From NCBI GenBank assembly GCA_022841825.1, contig JALHQT010000005.1, forward strand, positions 62,001 through 126,000: a stretch of 64,000 nucleotides of DNA, given 5' to 3'. The notes below the pieces were generated by a model. That model was not told the DNA's origin. It did not search any database and saw only the letters and a program-made list of their open reading frames with translations. Below, piece after piece: positions 41,794 through 51,727 of the stretch (its first letter is position 1; the number at the start of each line of letters is the position of its first letter). Both the position numbers and the translations under genes were made by a program. This DNA is from Anaerolineae bacterium. Its GTDB lineage: Bacteria > Chloroflexota > Anaerolineae > Aggregatilineales > Phototrophicaceae.

Positions 41794-42651
41794 ATGGAAC
41801 TGATCTGGGCGCTGCAAAACCTGACACCAACGGCGATCCTCGACATCCTGATCGTGGCGCTGTTCTTCTTCGCCCTCAGCTTCTTCATTCGCGGCACCCA
41901 GGCGGTCGCCTTGCTGCGCGGCGTGCTGCTGCTGATCGCCGCCGTCGCGCTCGTCTCCAACAGCTTGCAGCTTCTCGCGCTGCGCTGGCTGCTGGAAAAC
42001 CTTTTGACCGTCCTCGCCGTTGCCGTGCCAATCATCTTTCAGCCAGAAATCCGCCGCTTCCTTGAACGGCTCGGACAAGGCACACTCTTTTCGCGCGCAC
42101 AGGCACCGGAAGCCGTTCGACTGCGCATCATCGAGGATGTTTGCCAGGCAGCGGAACGCCTGGCGGAGCGCCGTCATGGGGCGCTGATCGTCCTGGAGCG
42201 CAACAGCAGTCTGGGGGAGTACATCCGCACCGGTGTGCCGATGAACGCCCAGGTCAGCGCGCAGCTTCTGCTGACGATTTTCCTGCCCAAGACCGAGCTG
42301 CATGACGGAGCGGTGATCATTGACCGCTCCGGACGCATTGCCTCCGCCGCCTCGGTGCTGCCCCTCTCATCCGTGCGCACCATGCAGTCACCCAAGCTCG
42401 GTACGCGCCATCGCGCCGGGCTGGGCGTCAGTGAAATCAGCGATGCCATTGTCGTCGTCATCTCCGAAGAAACCGGGCGCATCTCGATCTGCCAGAATGG
42501 TCGGCTGATCACGAAGCTGGACGGTATGCGTCTACGGACCATCCTGAATGCCTTTTATGGGCTGGATCGCCAGGAGGAAGTACGTTTGAGGACGCGCTTG
42601 CGCGGGCTGTTTGCCAATGGCGTACTGCGTCGCCGTCAGGGGCGGCTATGA
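41794..42651 (+). CDS. cdaA: Diadenylate cyclase CdaA
   Basis: A 285-residue enzyme making c-di-AMP from two ATP. Three N-terminal helices (about 11-33, 36-57, 66-83) are followed by a DAC domain with the catalytic motifs DGAVIID (171-177) and TRHRAGLGVSE (RHR at 205-207). AALIVLERN-like GALIVLERNSSLGEYIRTG and TIFLPKTELHDGA are also typical. ATG 41794 is the natural start. It overlaps the following YbbR gene by ATGA, so the pair is cdaA-cdaR. c-di-AMP controls potassium transport and cell wall balance in other bacteria. Confidence 0.96.
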   Translation: MELIWALQNLTPTAILDILIVALFFFALSFFIRGTQAVALLRGVLLLIAAVALVSNSLQLLALRWLLENLLTVLAVAVPIIFQPEIRRFLERLGQGTLFSRAQAPEAVRLRIIEDVCQAAERLAERRHGALIVLERNSSLGEYIRTGVPMNAQVSAQLLLTIFLPKTELHDGAVIIDRSGRIASAASVLPLSSVRTMQSPKLGTRHRAGLGVSEISDAIVVVISEETGRISICQNGRLITKLDGMRLRTILNAFYGLDRQEEVRLRTRLRGLFANGVLRRRQGRL

Positions 42652-43928
42652 GTCAGCAGCGCGCCCTGAACTTCCGCCAGATGTTCATCAGCAATATTCT
42701 CTGGCTTGCTGGGTCACTGGCGCTGGCTTTCCTAGTCTGGATGACCGCTGTCGCGCAGCGCGACCCCATCGAAGAGCTGCGCCTGCCCGGTCGTGTACCG
42801 ATCCAGTTTCAGGTCGATGAAGCCATGCTGATGACCAACGCATCCATCGAATCCGCCGCAATCCAGGCACGCGGGCAGCGCAGCGCACTCAGCCTGCTGA
42901 CAAGCGATGACATCACCCTGAGCGCAGATCTGCGCGGGCTAGGACCCGGCACACACGCCATCACGCTGAATTCAGACATCCGCCGTGAGCGTATCATCGT
43001 CGATACTGTGCCGCGCCAGGTGATGATAACGCTTGAACTGCTCGAATCGAGGCTTGTCCCCGTCGCCATCGAAACGCGCGGCGTGCTGCCTGGTGCCTAT
43101 GAGCAGGGCGACCCACAAGTCGAAACGTTCGAAGTCCAGGTCAGCGGTGCAGCCAGCCAGGTCGAACGGATTACGGCGGCGACGCTCATTATCGACCTGG
43201 ACGAAGCGCGAACGACCATCGACACCGTCGCCGCGCTGACGCCTGTCGATGCCGAAGGAGGAGTGGTGGCAGACGTGACACTGGAGCCTTCCACCATCGC
43301 CGTCATCCTGCCAATCCGCCCACGTCCGGATGTGCGGGAGGTGTCGGTACAACCGAACCTTGTCGGCGTCGATGAAATGGTGGAAGGGTATCTGCTCACC
43401 CAGTTGGATTATGAGCCGCGCTCAGTGCTGGTGAGCGGTTCAGCCACGCTGCTGGAACGTCTGCCCCAGACGTTCTTCACCGAGCCGATTGACCTGCGCG
43501 ACCGCACTGCCGACTTCGAAGCGACCATTCCTATCGAGCTTCCATCGCCCGACCTGATTGTGCTGGCAGGCGGCTTGATCACCGTCAGGATCGGCATCAG
43601 CACACAGACGGCAAGTCAGCAGTTTGACAACATCCCGGTCGAGGTCATTGGCTTGGGCGACGAACTGACCGCACAGCTCTCCCCTTCAACGGTTTCGCTG
43701 CTCATCACCGGTCCGCAACCGGTGGTGGCGGGGCTGCGGACGGATGAGATTCGCGTGATCCTGGATGTAAACCGTTTGCTCCCTGGGACATACCCGCTTC
43801 TCCCGCAGCCCGCGCTGGCGCAGGGGGTGCCCAGCGGGATTACGATTTCCGTGCTGCCCGCCTCTATCGACGTGCAGATTGTCGCTGCAGAGACAACCCC
43901 GGTGCCAAGCGCGACGCCGGGTCGATAA
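42648..43928 (+). CDS. cdaR: CdaR-like YbbR-domain protein
   Basis: A 426-residue protein overlapping cdaA by four bases. One N-terminal helix ([20 protein letters not shown]) anchors an extracytoplasmic part built of about four YbbR repeats, seen as recurring segments such as [42 protein letters not shown] and [26 protein letters not shown]. In Firmicutes CdaR binds and tunes CdaA. The short C-terminal tail is Thr/Pro-rich. Gene order and domain type make the assignment firm, although the regulatory effect is inferred. Confidence 0.92.
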   Translation: MSQQRALNFRQMFISNILWLAGSLALAFLVWMTAVAQRDPIEELRLPGRVPIQFQVDEAMLMTNASIESAAIQARGQRSALSLLTSDDITLSADLRGLGPGTHAITLNSDIRRERIIVDTVPRQVMITLELLESRLVPVAIETRGVLPGAYEQGDPQVETFEVQVSGAASQVERITAATLIIDLDEARTTIDTVAALTPVDAEGGVVADVTLEPSTIAVILPIRPRPDVREVSVQPNLVGVDEMVEGYLLTQLDYEPRSVLVSGSATLLERLPQTFFTEPIDLRDRTADFEATIPIELPSPDLIVLAGGLITVRIGISTQTASQQFDNIPVEVIGLGDELTAQLSPSTVSLLITGPQPVVAGLRTDEIRVILDVNRLLPGTYPLLPQPALAQGVPSGITISVLPASIDVQIVAAETTPVPSATPGR

Positions 43929-43951
43929 AGCATCTGTTCAGGAGAAAAATC

Positions 43952-44914
43952 ATGAAACAAATACGCATTTACGAGCAGGGTGAAGCGAACGTCATGCGCT
44001 ACGAAGACGCCGCGCTGCCGGATGTCCCGCCGGGCAGCGTGCGCGTCCGCGTCGAAGCCATCGGCGTCAACATGATCGACCTCTACCAGCGGTCGGGGCA
44101 GTACAAAATGGGGCTACCCTTTACGCCGGGGCAGGAGGCGGCGGGCATCGTGGACGCGGTCGGCGAAGGGGTGACGGAATTTCATTCGGGAGATCGGGTC
44201 GCCTATGCCTTCGTACTCGGCGCGTATGCGGAATTCGTCATCGCACCCGTAGAGAAACTGGTGCGTTTGCCGCTCGACGTACCCGCCAGGATCGCTGCCG
44301 CGCTGATGCTGCAAGGAATGACCGCGCACTACCTGATCACGGACACCTTCCCGGTGAGCAGCGGCGATGTCGTGCTGGTCCATGCGGCAGCAGGCGGCAC
44401 CGGTCAGCTCCTGGTGCAGATCGCAAAACTCAAAGGTGCGCGCGTGCTGGCGGCGGTATCGACCGAGCAGAAAGCAGCGCTTGCACGCGCGGCGGGTGCG
44501 GACACCGTCGCGCTTTATGACGATTTCGAAGCGATGGTCAAAGCAGAGACGGGCGGACGCGGCGTCGATGTGGTCTACGACTCCGTCGGCAAAGACACCT
44601 TTGAGCGCAGCCTGAACTGCCTCCGCCCGCGCGGGATGCTGGTGCTGTTCGGTCAGTCGAGCGGCGCGGTTGCCCCGTTCGACCCACAAATCCTGAATGC
44701 CAAAGGCTCGCTGTTCCTGACGCGCCCATCGCTGGGGCACTATCTCTTGACGCGCGAAGAGCTGCTGCACCGCGCGCGCGATCTCTTCGAGTGGGTGGAA
44801 GATGGGCAGCTCCAGGTACGCATCGACCGCGAGTACCGCCTGGCTCAAGTGGCGGAAGCGCATCGCGCGCTCGCCAGTCGCGCCACGACGGGCAAGATCG
44901 TGCTGATACCATGA
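43952..44914 (+). CDS. Quinone oxidoreductase-type zinc-independent dehydrogenase
   Basis: A 320-residue medium-chain dehydrogenase/reductase of the QOR (zeta-crystallin) group. It has [43 protein letters not shown] at the catalytic domain and [34 protein letters not shown] as the NADPH-binding fold (AxxGGxG). No zinc-ligand Cys or His is present. GGAG precedes ATG 43952. It reduces quinones or enones in one-electron or two-electron steps in related proteins. It is followed by an SDR and a zinc-type MDR on the same strand, which may be one operon. Confidence 0.93.
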   Translation: MKQIRIYEQGEANVMRYEDAALPDVPPGSVRVRVEAIGVNMIDLYQRSGQYKMGLPFTPGQEAAGIVDAVGEGVTEFHSGDRVAYAFVLGAYAEFVIAPVEKLVRLPLDVPARIAAALMLQGMTAHYLITDTFPVSSGDVVLVHAAAGGTGQLLVQIAKLKGARVLAAVSTEQKAALARAAGADTVALYDDFEAMVKAETGGRGVDVVYDSVGKDTFERSLNCLRPRGMLVLFGQSSGAVAPFDPQILNAKGSLFLTRPSLGHYLLTREELLHRARDLFEWVEDGQLQVRIDREYRLAQVAEAHRALASRATTGKIVLIP

Positions 44915-44949
44915 GACAGCACTGCTTTGAGCGACAAAGGTGAGTAGGC

Positions 44950-45720
44950 ATGAGTGCATTATTTGATTTGACGGATCGCATCGCGATCGTGACAGGCGGC
45001 GGGCAGGGCATTGGTCGCGAGATCGTGCGTACGCTCGCCAGCGCAGGGGCACACATCGCGATTGCCGAGTTCAATCCACAGACGGCGCAGGACGCAGCAG
45101 ACGAGGTTCGAAACCTGGGGCGGCGGTCACTTGCTATCCCAACGGACGTGCGCAACCACGAGAGCGTTGAAGCGATGGTTGCCGCCGTTCTGGCGGAATT
45201 CGGCAAAATTGACATTCTGGTGAACAACGCCGGGATCGCGCTCAACGTCCCGTCTGAGACATGCACAATCAAGGAATGGAATCGCATTCTTGGCGTCAAC
45301 CTTTACGGCGTCATCTGGTGCTGCACGGCGGTCGGTCGGCATATGTTGGAGCGGCAATCCGGCGTCATTGTGAATATCGCGTCAATGTCCGGTTCAATCG
45401 TCAACAAGCCACAGCCCCAGGCAGGCTACAACGTCTCGAAGGCGGGCGTCATCATGCTCACGAAGTCGCTGGCGGCTGAATGGGCGACACGCGGTGTGCG
45501 CGTGAACAGTGTCTCCCCCGGCTACATCGGAACGGAGCTGCTCAACAAGGGAATGAAAGAGTTTCCTGATTGGGGCAAGGTCTGGTTAGAAATGACCCCG
45601 CAAAAGCGCCTGGGTAAGCCGAGTGATGTCGCCAACGCGGTCTTGTATCTGGCATCCGACGCAGCGGAATATGCGACCGGGACCGACCTGATCATCGATG
45701 GCGGCTACACCCTATGGTGA
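44950..45720 (+). CDS. Short-chain dehydrogenase/reductase
   Basis: A 256-residue classical SDR. The NAD(P)-binding motif is VTGGGQGIGREIVRTLA (about 14-30), NNAGIAL follows, the catalytic triad is Ser in NIASMSGSIV, Tyr and Lys in GYNVSKAGV, and RVNSVSPGYIGTELL closes the core. The C terminus ATGTDLIIDGGYTLW is typical of sugar-alcohol or ketoreductase members. AGGTGAG precedes ATG 44950. The next gene starts 42 bp later and is a sorbitol/alditol-type MDR, so a polyol or sugar oxidation pathway is possible. Confidence 0.94.
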   Translation: MSALFDLTDRIAIVTGGGQGIGREIVRTLASAGAHIAIAEFNPQTAQDAADEVRNLGRRSLAIPTDVRNHESVEAMVAAVLAEFGKIDILVNNAGIALNVPSETCTIKEWNRILGVNLYGVIWCCTAVGRHMLERQSGVIVNIASMSGSIVNKPQPQAGYNVSKAGVIMLTKSLAAEWATRGVRVNSVSPGYIGTELLNKGMKEFPDWGKVWLEMTPQKRLGKPSDVANAVLYLASDAAEYATGTDLIIDGGYTLW

Positions 45721-45762
45721 GCGCATCACCTGCCTGATCCGTAAGCAGAAGGAGAAACCCGC

Positions 45763-46800
45763 GTGTTTGCTGTCGCAGTGACCGAGCAACAAAAACTCGA
45801 GCTGGTGCAGGTTCCCAAACCAACGCCGGGACCGTATCAGGCATTGGTGAAAACCGAGGCGGCATGTCTCTGCAACATGACTGACCGCAAGCTGATCGAG
45901 GGACAATTCCCCGGAGTTGAGCAGTACCCGCTGCTGCTTGGACATGAGACCGTCGGCATTGTCGAAGCAGTCGGCGCACAAGTCCGCAGCTTCAAAGTAG
46001 GTGACCGCGTGGTCGGCGGGCTGCTGCTCTCGCCAACCGATCCGGCTTATGGGAGCGGATGGGGTGGTTTTTGCGAGTACACGCTGGCGGGCGACCATCC
46101 GGCGATGGTCGCCGATGGACGCGCGACCGCCGAACAGGGGTGGTTTGAGGTGTACGAGATCATGCGCGTCGTGCCGCCGCATATCAGCGTCGAAGACGCC
46201 GTGCTGCTCTGCACCTGGCGCGAAGTCTACGGCGCGTTTGGCGATTTTCACCTGAAGGCGGGCGACGACATCCTGATCTACGGCGGCGGTCCGGTGGGTC
46301 TCAGCTTCGTCAAGTTCGCGCGCCTGCTGGGATTGAATGAAATCTACCTGGTGGATCGGTGGGCGCACAAACGCGAACGAGCGCTGAGTATGGGCGCGAC
46401 GGCAGCGTTTGCGCCCGACGACCCCGCGCTGGAGCACCTGCGGCGGGCGAAGCGCGGCGCGCTGGATGGCGTGATCGACGCAGTGGGCAAGGAAGAGATC
46501 ATCAACAACGCGCTGCCGCTGGTCAAGCTCGGCGGCTCGATCTGCGTGTACGGCGTGATCGACACGCCCACGATTCGCCTGGACAAATCGCGCGCGCCAT
46601 ACAACTTTAACCTCTTCGTACATCAGTGGCCCACCCGCCGGCGCGAACACGACGCCCAGGAACCGCTGGTCGCCTGGATTGAAGCGGGAAAACTCAGCTA
46701 TCGCGAGTTCGTCGCCGCCGAGTACCCCATCGCGCAGATCGCAGAAGCCTATGAGGCAGCGCAGCGAACAAGAGCCATCAAGACTCTGCTGCGCTACTAG
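45763..46800 (+). CDS. Zinc-type medium-chain alcohol dehydrogenase
   Basis: A 345-residue MDR starting at GTG 45763 with AGAAGGAG upstream. VKTEAACLCNMTDRKLIEGQFPG and LLLGHETVGIVEAVGAQVRSFKVGDRVVGG contain the catalytic Cys and the GHE zinc-site motif. ILIYGGGPVGLSFVKFARLLGLNEIYLVD is the NAD-binding fold. The structural-zinc lobe with four Cys is missing, so only the catalytic site is likely occupied. Together with the SDR upstream it may act on a sugar or polyol. The end is 6 bp from the next ORF. Confidence 0.88.
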   Translation: MFAVAVTEQQKLELVQVPKPTPGPYQALVKTEAACLCNMTDRKLIEGQFPGVEQYPLLLGHETVGIVEAVGAQVRSFKVGDRVVGGLLLSPTDPAYGSGWGGFCEYTLAGDHPAMVADGRATAEQGWFEVYEIMRVVPPHISVEDAVLLCTWREVYGAFGDFHLKAGDDILIYGGGPVGLSFVKFARLLGLNEIYLVDRWAHKRERALSMGATAAFAPDDPALEHLRRAKRGALDGVIDAVGKEEIINNALPLVKLGGSICVYGVIDTPTIRLDKSRAPYNFNLFVHQWPTRRREHDAQEPLVAWIEAGKLSYREFVAAEYPIAQIAEAYEAAQRTRAIKTLLRY

Positions 46801-46821
46801 GGTTTGATGGCGAGGACTATC

Positions 46822-47826
46822 ATGAACGACAAGATTGCCGGATGTTTGTTCGGAATGGCGCTTGGCGATGCGCTGGGTGCTGAGACTGAGTTTCTTTCCT
46901 ATGATGGAATTTTGCGCCAGTTTCCGCCCAACGGACCGCTGGAGCCGCCTGGCAATCCCGCCCGCGTGACCGACGACACGCAAATGGCGCTTGCCGTCGG
47001 ATATGCGCTACTCAAGGCACCACGACCCTACAGACCTGCTACGCTTCTGCCGTTTCTGACAGAGGCATTTGTCGCCTGGTATGACGACCCGGAAAACAAC
47101 CGCGCTCCCGGCGTTACCTGCCTGGAGAGCATCGAGAACCTGATGGAAGGGCAGTTCTGGCGCGAAGCGACCAATATCAGCTCGAAAGGTTGCGGCGCGA
47201 ACATGCGCGTGCAAACGGTGGGTCTCCTACCTTTCGATCGAAAGACACGCGCGGCATTGGCACAGTTCCAGTCGGCGATCACGCATGGACATCCGACCGG
47301 GCTTGCTGCCGCCGACCTCACCTCGTGGGTCATCGCCGATTTGCTGCACGAAGGCGATCCTACAACTTTACTCGCCCGCACACGCGATTACGCTGAGTCG
47401 CAAAGGCAGGTTTATCATCGATATTGGCTTGGAAGCCTGCACCGCCGTGCGCTTGTCTTTTTGAATGGGGAGAATTACATCGCCTTCGGCTGGGACGAAT
47501 GCCTGAAAATGATCGGGAGAGTTGAGGAGTCGCTGGCATCCGGCGACCGCGACGCCGACCCATGCGTCCTGGTCGGCAAAGGCTGGATCGCAGAGGAAGC
47601 ATTCGCCACCGCGCTCTACTGCTTCCTGCTTTATCCCGACGATCCCGTCGCGGTGATGCGGCGCGCCGCCCTCAGCAGCGGCGACTCCGACTCAATTGCC
47701 TGCATCGCGGGCGCTTTCGCGGGGGTTCACTGTGGACTGACTGCGCTGCCGCGTTCGTGGGTCGAACGCATCGAGTACCACGATACGCTGGCTAAGATGG
47801 CGGCGGATTTGAGCGTGCTGTGGTAA
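46822..47826 (+). CDS. ADP-ribosylglycohydrolase family protein
   Basis: A 334-residue DraG/ARH-type hydrolase removing ADP-ribose from proteins or small molecules. ATG 46822 has GAGG seven bases upstream; TTG/ATG codons at 46804-46807 are less likely. The Mg-binding signature TDDTQMALA and the distal RRAALSSGDSDSIACIAGAFAG are intact, with IAGCLFGMALGDALG at the start. It lies downstream of the dehydrogenase cluster. The substrate is not known; no ADP-ribosyltransferase gene is visible in the window. Confidence 0.93.
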   Translation: MNDKIAGCLFGMALGDALGAETEFLSYDGILRQFPPNGPLEPPGNPARVTDDTQMALAVGYALLKAPRPYRPATLLPFLTEAFVAWYDDPENNRAPGVTCLESIENLMEGQFWREATNISSKGCGANMRVQTVGLLPFDRKTRAALAQFQSAITHGHPTGLAAADLTSWVIADLLHEGDPTTLLARTRDYAESQRQVYHRYWLGSLHRRALVFLNGENYIAFGWDECLKMIGRVEESLASGDRDADPCVLVGKGWIAEEAFATALYCFLLYPDDPVAVMRRAALSSGDSDSIACIAGAFAGVHCGLTALPRSWVERIEYHDTLAKMAADLSVLW

Positions 47827-47920
47827 CAGATAAACCCCGCCCCTAGAGTGATCACCCTCAAGCGCGCCGAAATCAGCGTATAATTTACAGTAGACGACAA
47901 GGGATTGAGACTCTAAGCCG

Positions 47921-48190
47921 ATGGTGACAATACGATTGGATCTCCCACAGGAGATTGAGGAAGAAGCGCGGTCACTTGGGCTTCTGACGAGCGAAAAAAT
48001 CACTGAGATGATCGAGGCGGAAGTGCAGCGTCAGCGTAATGGTGCCTGGACACGCCTGCAAGCTACACTCGCACCTGTGCAGGCAGCTTTTCGCAGCGAG
48101 TATGGGCATCTTAGCGACGATGAAGCGCAGGCGATGATTGATGCGTGGATTCAGGAAGATGACACACCCTCAAATGAGAAGACCACATGA
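47921..48190 (+). CDS. Putative antitoxin of a PIN-toxin pair
   Basis: An 89-residue protein whose stop overlaps the PIN gene by ATGA. It is helical (VTIRLDLPQEIEEEARSLGLLTSEKITEMIEAEVQRQ) with a C-terminal SDDEAQAMIDAWIQEDD, the arrangement of ribbon-helix-helix or helix-type VapB antitoxins with a toxin-binding tail. A TATAAT lies at 47879-47884. The family is inferred from context and length. Confidence 0.75.
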   Translation: MVTIRLDLPQEIEEEARSLGLLTSEKITEMIEAEVQRQRNGAWTRLQATLAPVQAAFRSEYGHLSDDEAQAMIDAWIQEDDTPSNEKTT

Positions 48191-48627
48191 TTTTTCGTGT
48201 GGTGATGGATACCAACCTCATCATTTCTGCATTTCTCTGGGGTGGGATTCCCAAAAACCTGTTCAATTCGGTTATTGAGCATAGTATTCCGCTCCTCATG
48301 TCTGTGGAAATGATGGCGGAACTCGAAAGAACACTCCGAAAACCAAAGCTTGCGCCGCGCTTTACCGACCAGAGTACCAGCATCGAGAAGGTTGTGGATG
48401 AATTCATGCCTTTAGTGACTATTGTGCAGAGCTCTCCCATCCCTGATGGTGTAGTTCGTGATCCCAAAGATCACATGATCATCGCGGCTGCCGTTGGTGG
48501 AAAAGCAACTCACTTGATTAGCGGTGACAAGGATTTGACCTCCCTCGGCCGCTATGAGATAACAGATATTGTGACTGCCACACAATTTCTCGCGCTCCTC
48601 CATAAGCCACCTTCACCGTCCGAGTAA
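48187..48627 (+). CDS. PIN-domain toxin (COG1569/VapC-like)
   Basis: A 146-residue PIN-domain ribonuclease-type protein, overlapping the antitoxin gene. The first acidic residue is in VVMDTNLIISAFLWGG (Asp 8), then EMMAELERTL, RDPKDHMIIAAAV and THLISGDKDL supply the remaining metal-binding acidic residues. Such toxins cleave RNA, often tRNA or rRNA, unless neutralised. The DNA is less GC-rich than the surrounding genes, which fits a mobile toxin-antitoxin pair. Confidence 0.88.
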   Translation: MIFRVVMDTNLIISAFLWGGIPKNLFNSVIEHSIPLLMSVEMMAELERTLRKPKLAPRFTDQSTSIEKVVDEFMPLVTIVQSSPIPDGVVRDPKDHMIIAAAVGGKATHLISGDKDLTSLGRYEITDIVTATQFLALLHKPPSPSE

Positions 48628-48634
48628 TTGTCCT

Positions 48635-49456
48635 TTACGATTTCTCATTCCGCGTCCGCTCCATCCACGCGACCGCGAAATCGACCAGCGGGCGCTGCCG
48701 CACGAAATGCGCTTCGCCCTTGCCAACACGGCACGGCGTAATCCCGTTCGCTGCTTCGTACGCTGCGCCGATCTCTGTAAAGTCGCCATCGTCCAGGTCG
48801 AACAGATCGTATGCTACCCAGCGTCGCTCGCCATCGATCAACATCGCCGTGCCCTCGCATATCGTTGAATGTGGGATGTCCGCGCGATACTCCGCCAGAT
48901 GCAGCGACGTACATTTGCTGTAGTCGATCCCCAGCATGAAGACATATCCATCCAGCGCGTACAGCTTACTGATCGGGGATGGATGGTCGAAGATGCGCGT
49001 CAGCGACGTGTGATCCGCCAGCAGGTGTTCAGCATTGGGTCCTATCGCCGCGAAGGACGCTTCGGGATGAGCGCTGCGCAGCACACCAGGGAAGGTGCGG
49101 AAGAGTTCCGGCACGCTGCCCACGCCCCAGGTCGGCGTCGTGCGCGGGTCATACGGCGGCGTGTGGTCGCGAATGATCTGCCACCAATGCACTGGCACGG
49201 GCGGGTTGCGCCAGTTGGCGGGGTCGGTGTTATCGGGCGAAAAGGCGGGCATCATCAGCGTGCCGTCGGGCGTCAGCACGCGCAGCAGGGCATGGATGAC
49301 CGCCGCCGCGCCGCCCGCGACCCAGCCGAGCGCGCTCATGCGTGTATGCACGATGACGGTCTGTCCGGCTGCCAAGCCGCAGGCAGCGAACTGCTCCGCC
49401 AGCGAGTCGATGGTCAGCGGCAGCGTGTTTGGGTCGATACGATCATGTTCAGACAT
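48635..49456 (-). CDS. AAC(3)-family N-acetyltransferase
   Basis: A 273-residue member of the aminoglycoside 3-N-acetyltransferase (Antibiotic_NAT) family, which uses acetyl-CoA. It shows VIVHTRMSALGWVAGGAAAVIHALLRVLTPDGTLMMPAFS near the N terminus, TPTWGVGSVPELFRTFPGVLRSAHPEASFAAIGPNAEHLLADH (the family's RSxHP core), and FMLGIDYSKCTSLHLAEYRA. Many chromosomal members, like YokD, have no proven link to resistance, so antibiotic modification is possible but not shown. It is divergent from der. Confidence 0.9.
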   Translation of the reverse strand: MSEHDRIDPNTLPLTIDSLAEQFAACGLAAGQTVIVHTRMSALGWVAGGAAAVIHALLRVLTPDGTLMMPAFSPDNTDPANWRNPPVPVHWWQIIRDHTPPYDPRTTPTWGVGSVPELFRTFPGVLRSAHPEASFAAIGPNAEHLLADHTSLTRIFDHPSPISKLYALDGYVFMLGIDYSKCTSLHLAEYRADIPHSTICEGTAMLIDGERRWVAYDLFDLDDGDFTEIGAAYEAANGITPCRVGKGEAHFVRQRPLVDFAVAWMERTRNEKS

Positions 49457-49569
49457 CGTTCGGCTCCCTTGACGTAACGGCTCAAGTGTACACCCTCACT
49501 ACCCGCGCGCATTTCTGCTATCATGGCGCGTATATTCGTCAGCAGACTCCCCAGACTTGAGTACATTGT

Positions 49570-50946
49570 ATGCCACGTAAACCCCTCGTCGCCCTGGTGG
49601 GCAGACCGAATGTGGGCAAAAGCTCGCTCTTTAATCGTCTCGTCGGCGAACGCCTCGCCGTCACCCACGAGATTCCCGGCACGACGCGCGACCGCCTGTA
49701 TGGCATGTTCGACTGGCGCGGCATCGACTTCCGTGTGGTCGATACCGGCGGTATCGAGGTCTACCAGGCAAAAGGCACGCGCGATAGCGCCCCACTCGCC
49801 GAAGGCAGCATCGACTTCGTGGCGCAAATCAAGGCGCAGGCGCTGCTGGCAGTCCAAGACGCCGACCTGATCATCATGGTCGTGGACATCCTGGCAGGCA
49901 TCACCGCCGCCGACGAGGAGATCGCCGAAGTGCTGCGCCGCACCAACAAGCCGGTGCTGATCGCCGCCAACAAAGCCGACTCGATGAAGCGCGCCGAAAA
50001 CTCGGTCGAGTTCTACGGCTTGGGTATCGAAAAGGTCTACGCCATCAGCGCGTTTCATGGCATCGGCGTCGGCGATCTGCTCGACGGCGTAGTCGATTCG
50101 CTCGCCGATCCGCAACTGGCAGCCGACCAGGAGGAGGAAGCGCCACACATGAAGGTCGCCATCGTCGGGCGTCCGAATGTCGGCAAGAGCAGCCTGCTAA
50201 ACATTCTGATCGGCGAAGAGCGCATGATCGTCAGCCCGATTGCCGGGACAACACGCGACGCCGTCGATACCGAGCTGACGTGGCACGGCGAGCGCGTCAC
50301 GCTGATCGACACCGCCGGGATACGGCGGCGTGGCAAGATCGAACCTGGCGTCGAGAAATTCAGCGTGCTGCGCGCCATGAACGCGCTCGAACGCGCGGAT
50401 GTGGCGCTGCTCCTGATCGACGCGACGCAGGGCATCACCGACCAGGATCAGCACATCGCGGGCTACATTCAGGAATCACATCGCAGCGTCGTCATCATCG
50501 TCAACAAATGGGACGCCGTTGAAAAAGACCCGATGACGCACACGAATTTCGAGCGGCGCATCCGGCACGAATTCAATTTCCTGCCCGACCCACCGATCAT
50601 CTTCATCAGTGCGCTGACCGGACAGCGCATCCACGAAGTGTTGGAAATGGCGCACAAAGTCTGGCAGAACCGCTACCTGCGCATCCCGACCGGCGAACTC
50701 AACCGCATCCTGCGTGAAGCGGTCGCCAATCACCAACCCGCAGGCAAGGCAGCGCGTCTCAAGATCAAGTACGGCACCCAGGTCGCCGTCGCGCCGCCGC
50801 TCTTCCTCTTCCACGTCAACGACCCGACGCTTGTGCATTTCACCTATCGCCGCTACCTGGAGAACCAGATACGCGAGACGTATCCTTACGAGGGCACGCC
50901 GCTCCGGCTGAGCTTCCGCGAGCCTAGCAAGAAGGACGACGATTAG
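49570..50946 (+). CDS. der: Ribosome-assembly GTPase Der (EngA)
   Basis: A 458-residue essential GTPase with two tandem G domains and a KH-like C-terminal domain. G domain 1 has GRPNVGKSSLFNRLVG, TRDRLYG, DTGGIE and NKAD; G domain 2 has GRPNVGKSSLLNILIG, TTRDAVDTE, DTAGIRRRGK and NKWD. The KH-like part includes RIPTGELNRILREAVANHQPAG and ending GTPLRLSFREPS. It assists 50S assembly. The gene stands alone, convergent with the DUF4287 gene. Confidence 0.97.
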   Translation: MPRKPLVALVGRPNVGKSSLFNRLVGERLAVTHEIPGTTRDRLYGMFDWRGIDFRVVDTGGIEVYQAKGTRDSAPLAEGSIDFVAQIKAQALLAVQDADLIIMVVDILAGITAADEEIAEVLRRTNKPVLIAANKADSMKRAENSVEFYGLGIEKVYAISAFHGIGVGDLLDGVVDSLADPQLAADQEEEAPHMKVAIVGRPNVGKSSLLNILIGEERMIVSPIAGTTRDAVDTELTWHGERVTLIDTAGIRRRGKIEPGVEKFSVLRAMNALERADVALLLIDATQGITDQDQHIAGYIQESHRSVVIIVNKWDAVEKDPMTHTNFERRIRHEFNFLPDPPIIFISALTGQRIHEVLEMAHKVWQNRYLRIPTGELNRILREAVANHQPAGKAARLKIKYGTQVAVAPPLFLFHVNDPTLVHFTYRRYLENQIRETYPYEGTPLRLSFREPSKKDDD

Positions 50947-50952
50947 CGCCGG

Positions 50953-51519
50953 TCAGCCAGCGCCGTCATATGCCTGCCTGATCCAGGCGAGCAGTTGCTC
51001 GTCGATGTCATCGAGCGTGTTCACGCGCACATGATGGCTGACCATACCGTTAAACCCGCCCTCCAGCAGCCGCTCTGTGGGCGCAGCACCCTTGAGCTTG
51101 ATGCCGACATCCACGCGGTCTTTCGTACTGGGCTGAATGCAGAGAAACTGCTTCTTACGCCGCAGACTGACATACGCTTTCATCGGCGCAATCTCGACAT
51201 CATCGCCAAAGGCGAGCACGATGCTGAGTACTTTGTCGTAGATGGGGCGCAGAGCCGCCTTCGCCCCCGCATACTGCTGTTCGATGAAGGCGTCGCGGTC
51301 GTAGCTCAGCACGGCGGCGCTGGCAAACAGCGTGTGGGCAACCAGGTTGGCATATCCATGTCCTAAGCCGTGATTGTCCTTGAGGTACTTCAGCACCTCA
51401 CCATGTTTGGCAAGCTTGCTTGCCCTGGCGATTTCGACCCACTCGTCAAACGGCTTCCCTGTTTTTGCCTGCAAACTCTCTTTCATCGCCCGTACTTCAG
51501 AAGGTTCATTTTGCGCCAT
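50953..51519 (-). CDS. DUF4287 + DUF5655 protein
   Basis: A 188-residue protein from ATG 51519 (AAAGGA eight bases upstream). The N-terminal DUF4287 part has MKESLQAKTGKPFDEWVEIARASKLAKHGEVLKYLKDNHGLGHGYANLVAH, and the C-terminal DUF5655 part has LSIVLAFGDDVEIAPMKAYVSLRRKKQFLCIQPSTKDRVDVGIKLKG. The pairing is frequent in actinobacteria and Chloroflexota; DUF5655 resembles a YdhG/iron-chaperone-like fold. Function is unknown. Confidence 0.92.
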   Translation of the reverse strand: MAQNEPSEVRAMKESLQAKTGKPFDEWVEIARASKLAKHGEVLKYLKDNHGLGHGYANLVAHTLFASAAVLSYDRDAFIEQQYAGAKAALRPIYDKVLSIVLAFGDDVEIAPMKAYVSLRRKKQFLCIQPSTKDRVDVGIKLKGAAPTERLLEGGFNGMVSHHVRVNTLDDIDEQLLAWIRQAYDGAG

Positions 51520-51663
51520 CACTCAAATCCTTTCGCACAAGGCGCGGACTGCGTTAAAGTTGCAGGCGCGCTCATGCACTGTATGCGTTCAGCGCGTCCA
51601 AATAGGAATATGCAGTCTGGCACACACGCACATGGATGACCGTCAGCGTTGGGAGAACGTCAA

Positions 51664-51692
51664 TTGCGATGGGAACGCGACAGGTCTATAAT
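51664..51692 (+). promoter_or_regulatory. Promoter of lepB
   Basis: TTGCGA (51664-51669), 17 bp, TATAAT (51687-51692), 36 bp before the GTG start. A small palindrome TGCAA-ACA-TTGCA (51692-51704) begins right at the -10 end, near the probable transcription start. Confidence 0.75.
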
Positions 51693-51727
51693 GCAAACAT
51701 TGCACGTCACCATCAGGGCTTTTCATA

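Noticed and set aside
48635-49456. Calling the AAC(3)-like gene an antibiotic resistance gene
   Set aside because: The family is broad and chromosomal members often have no resistance role; there is no mobile context.
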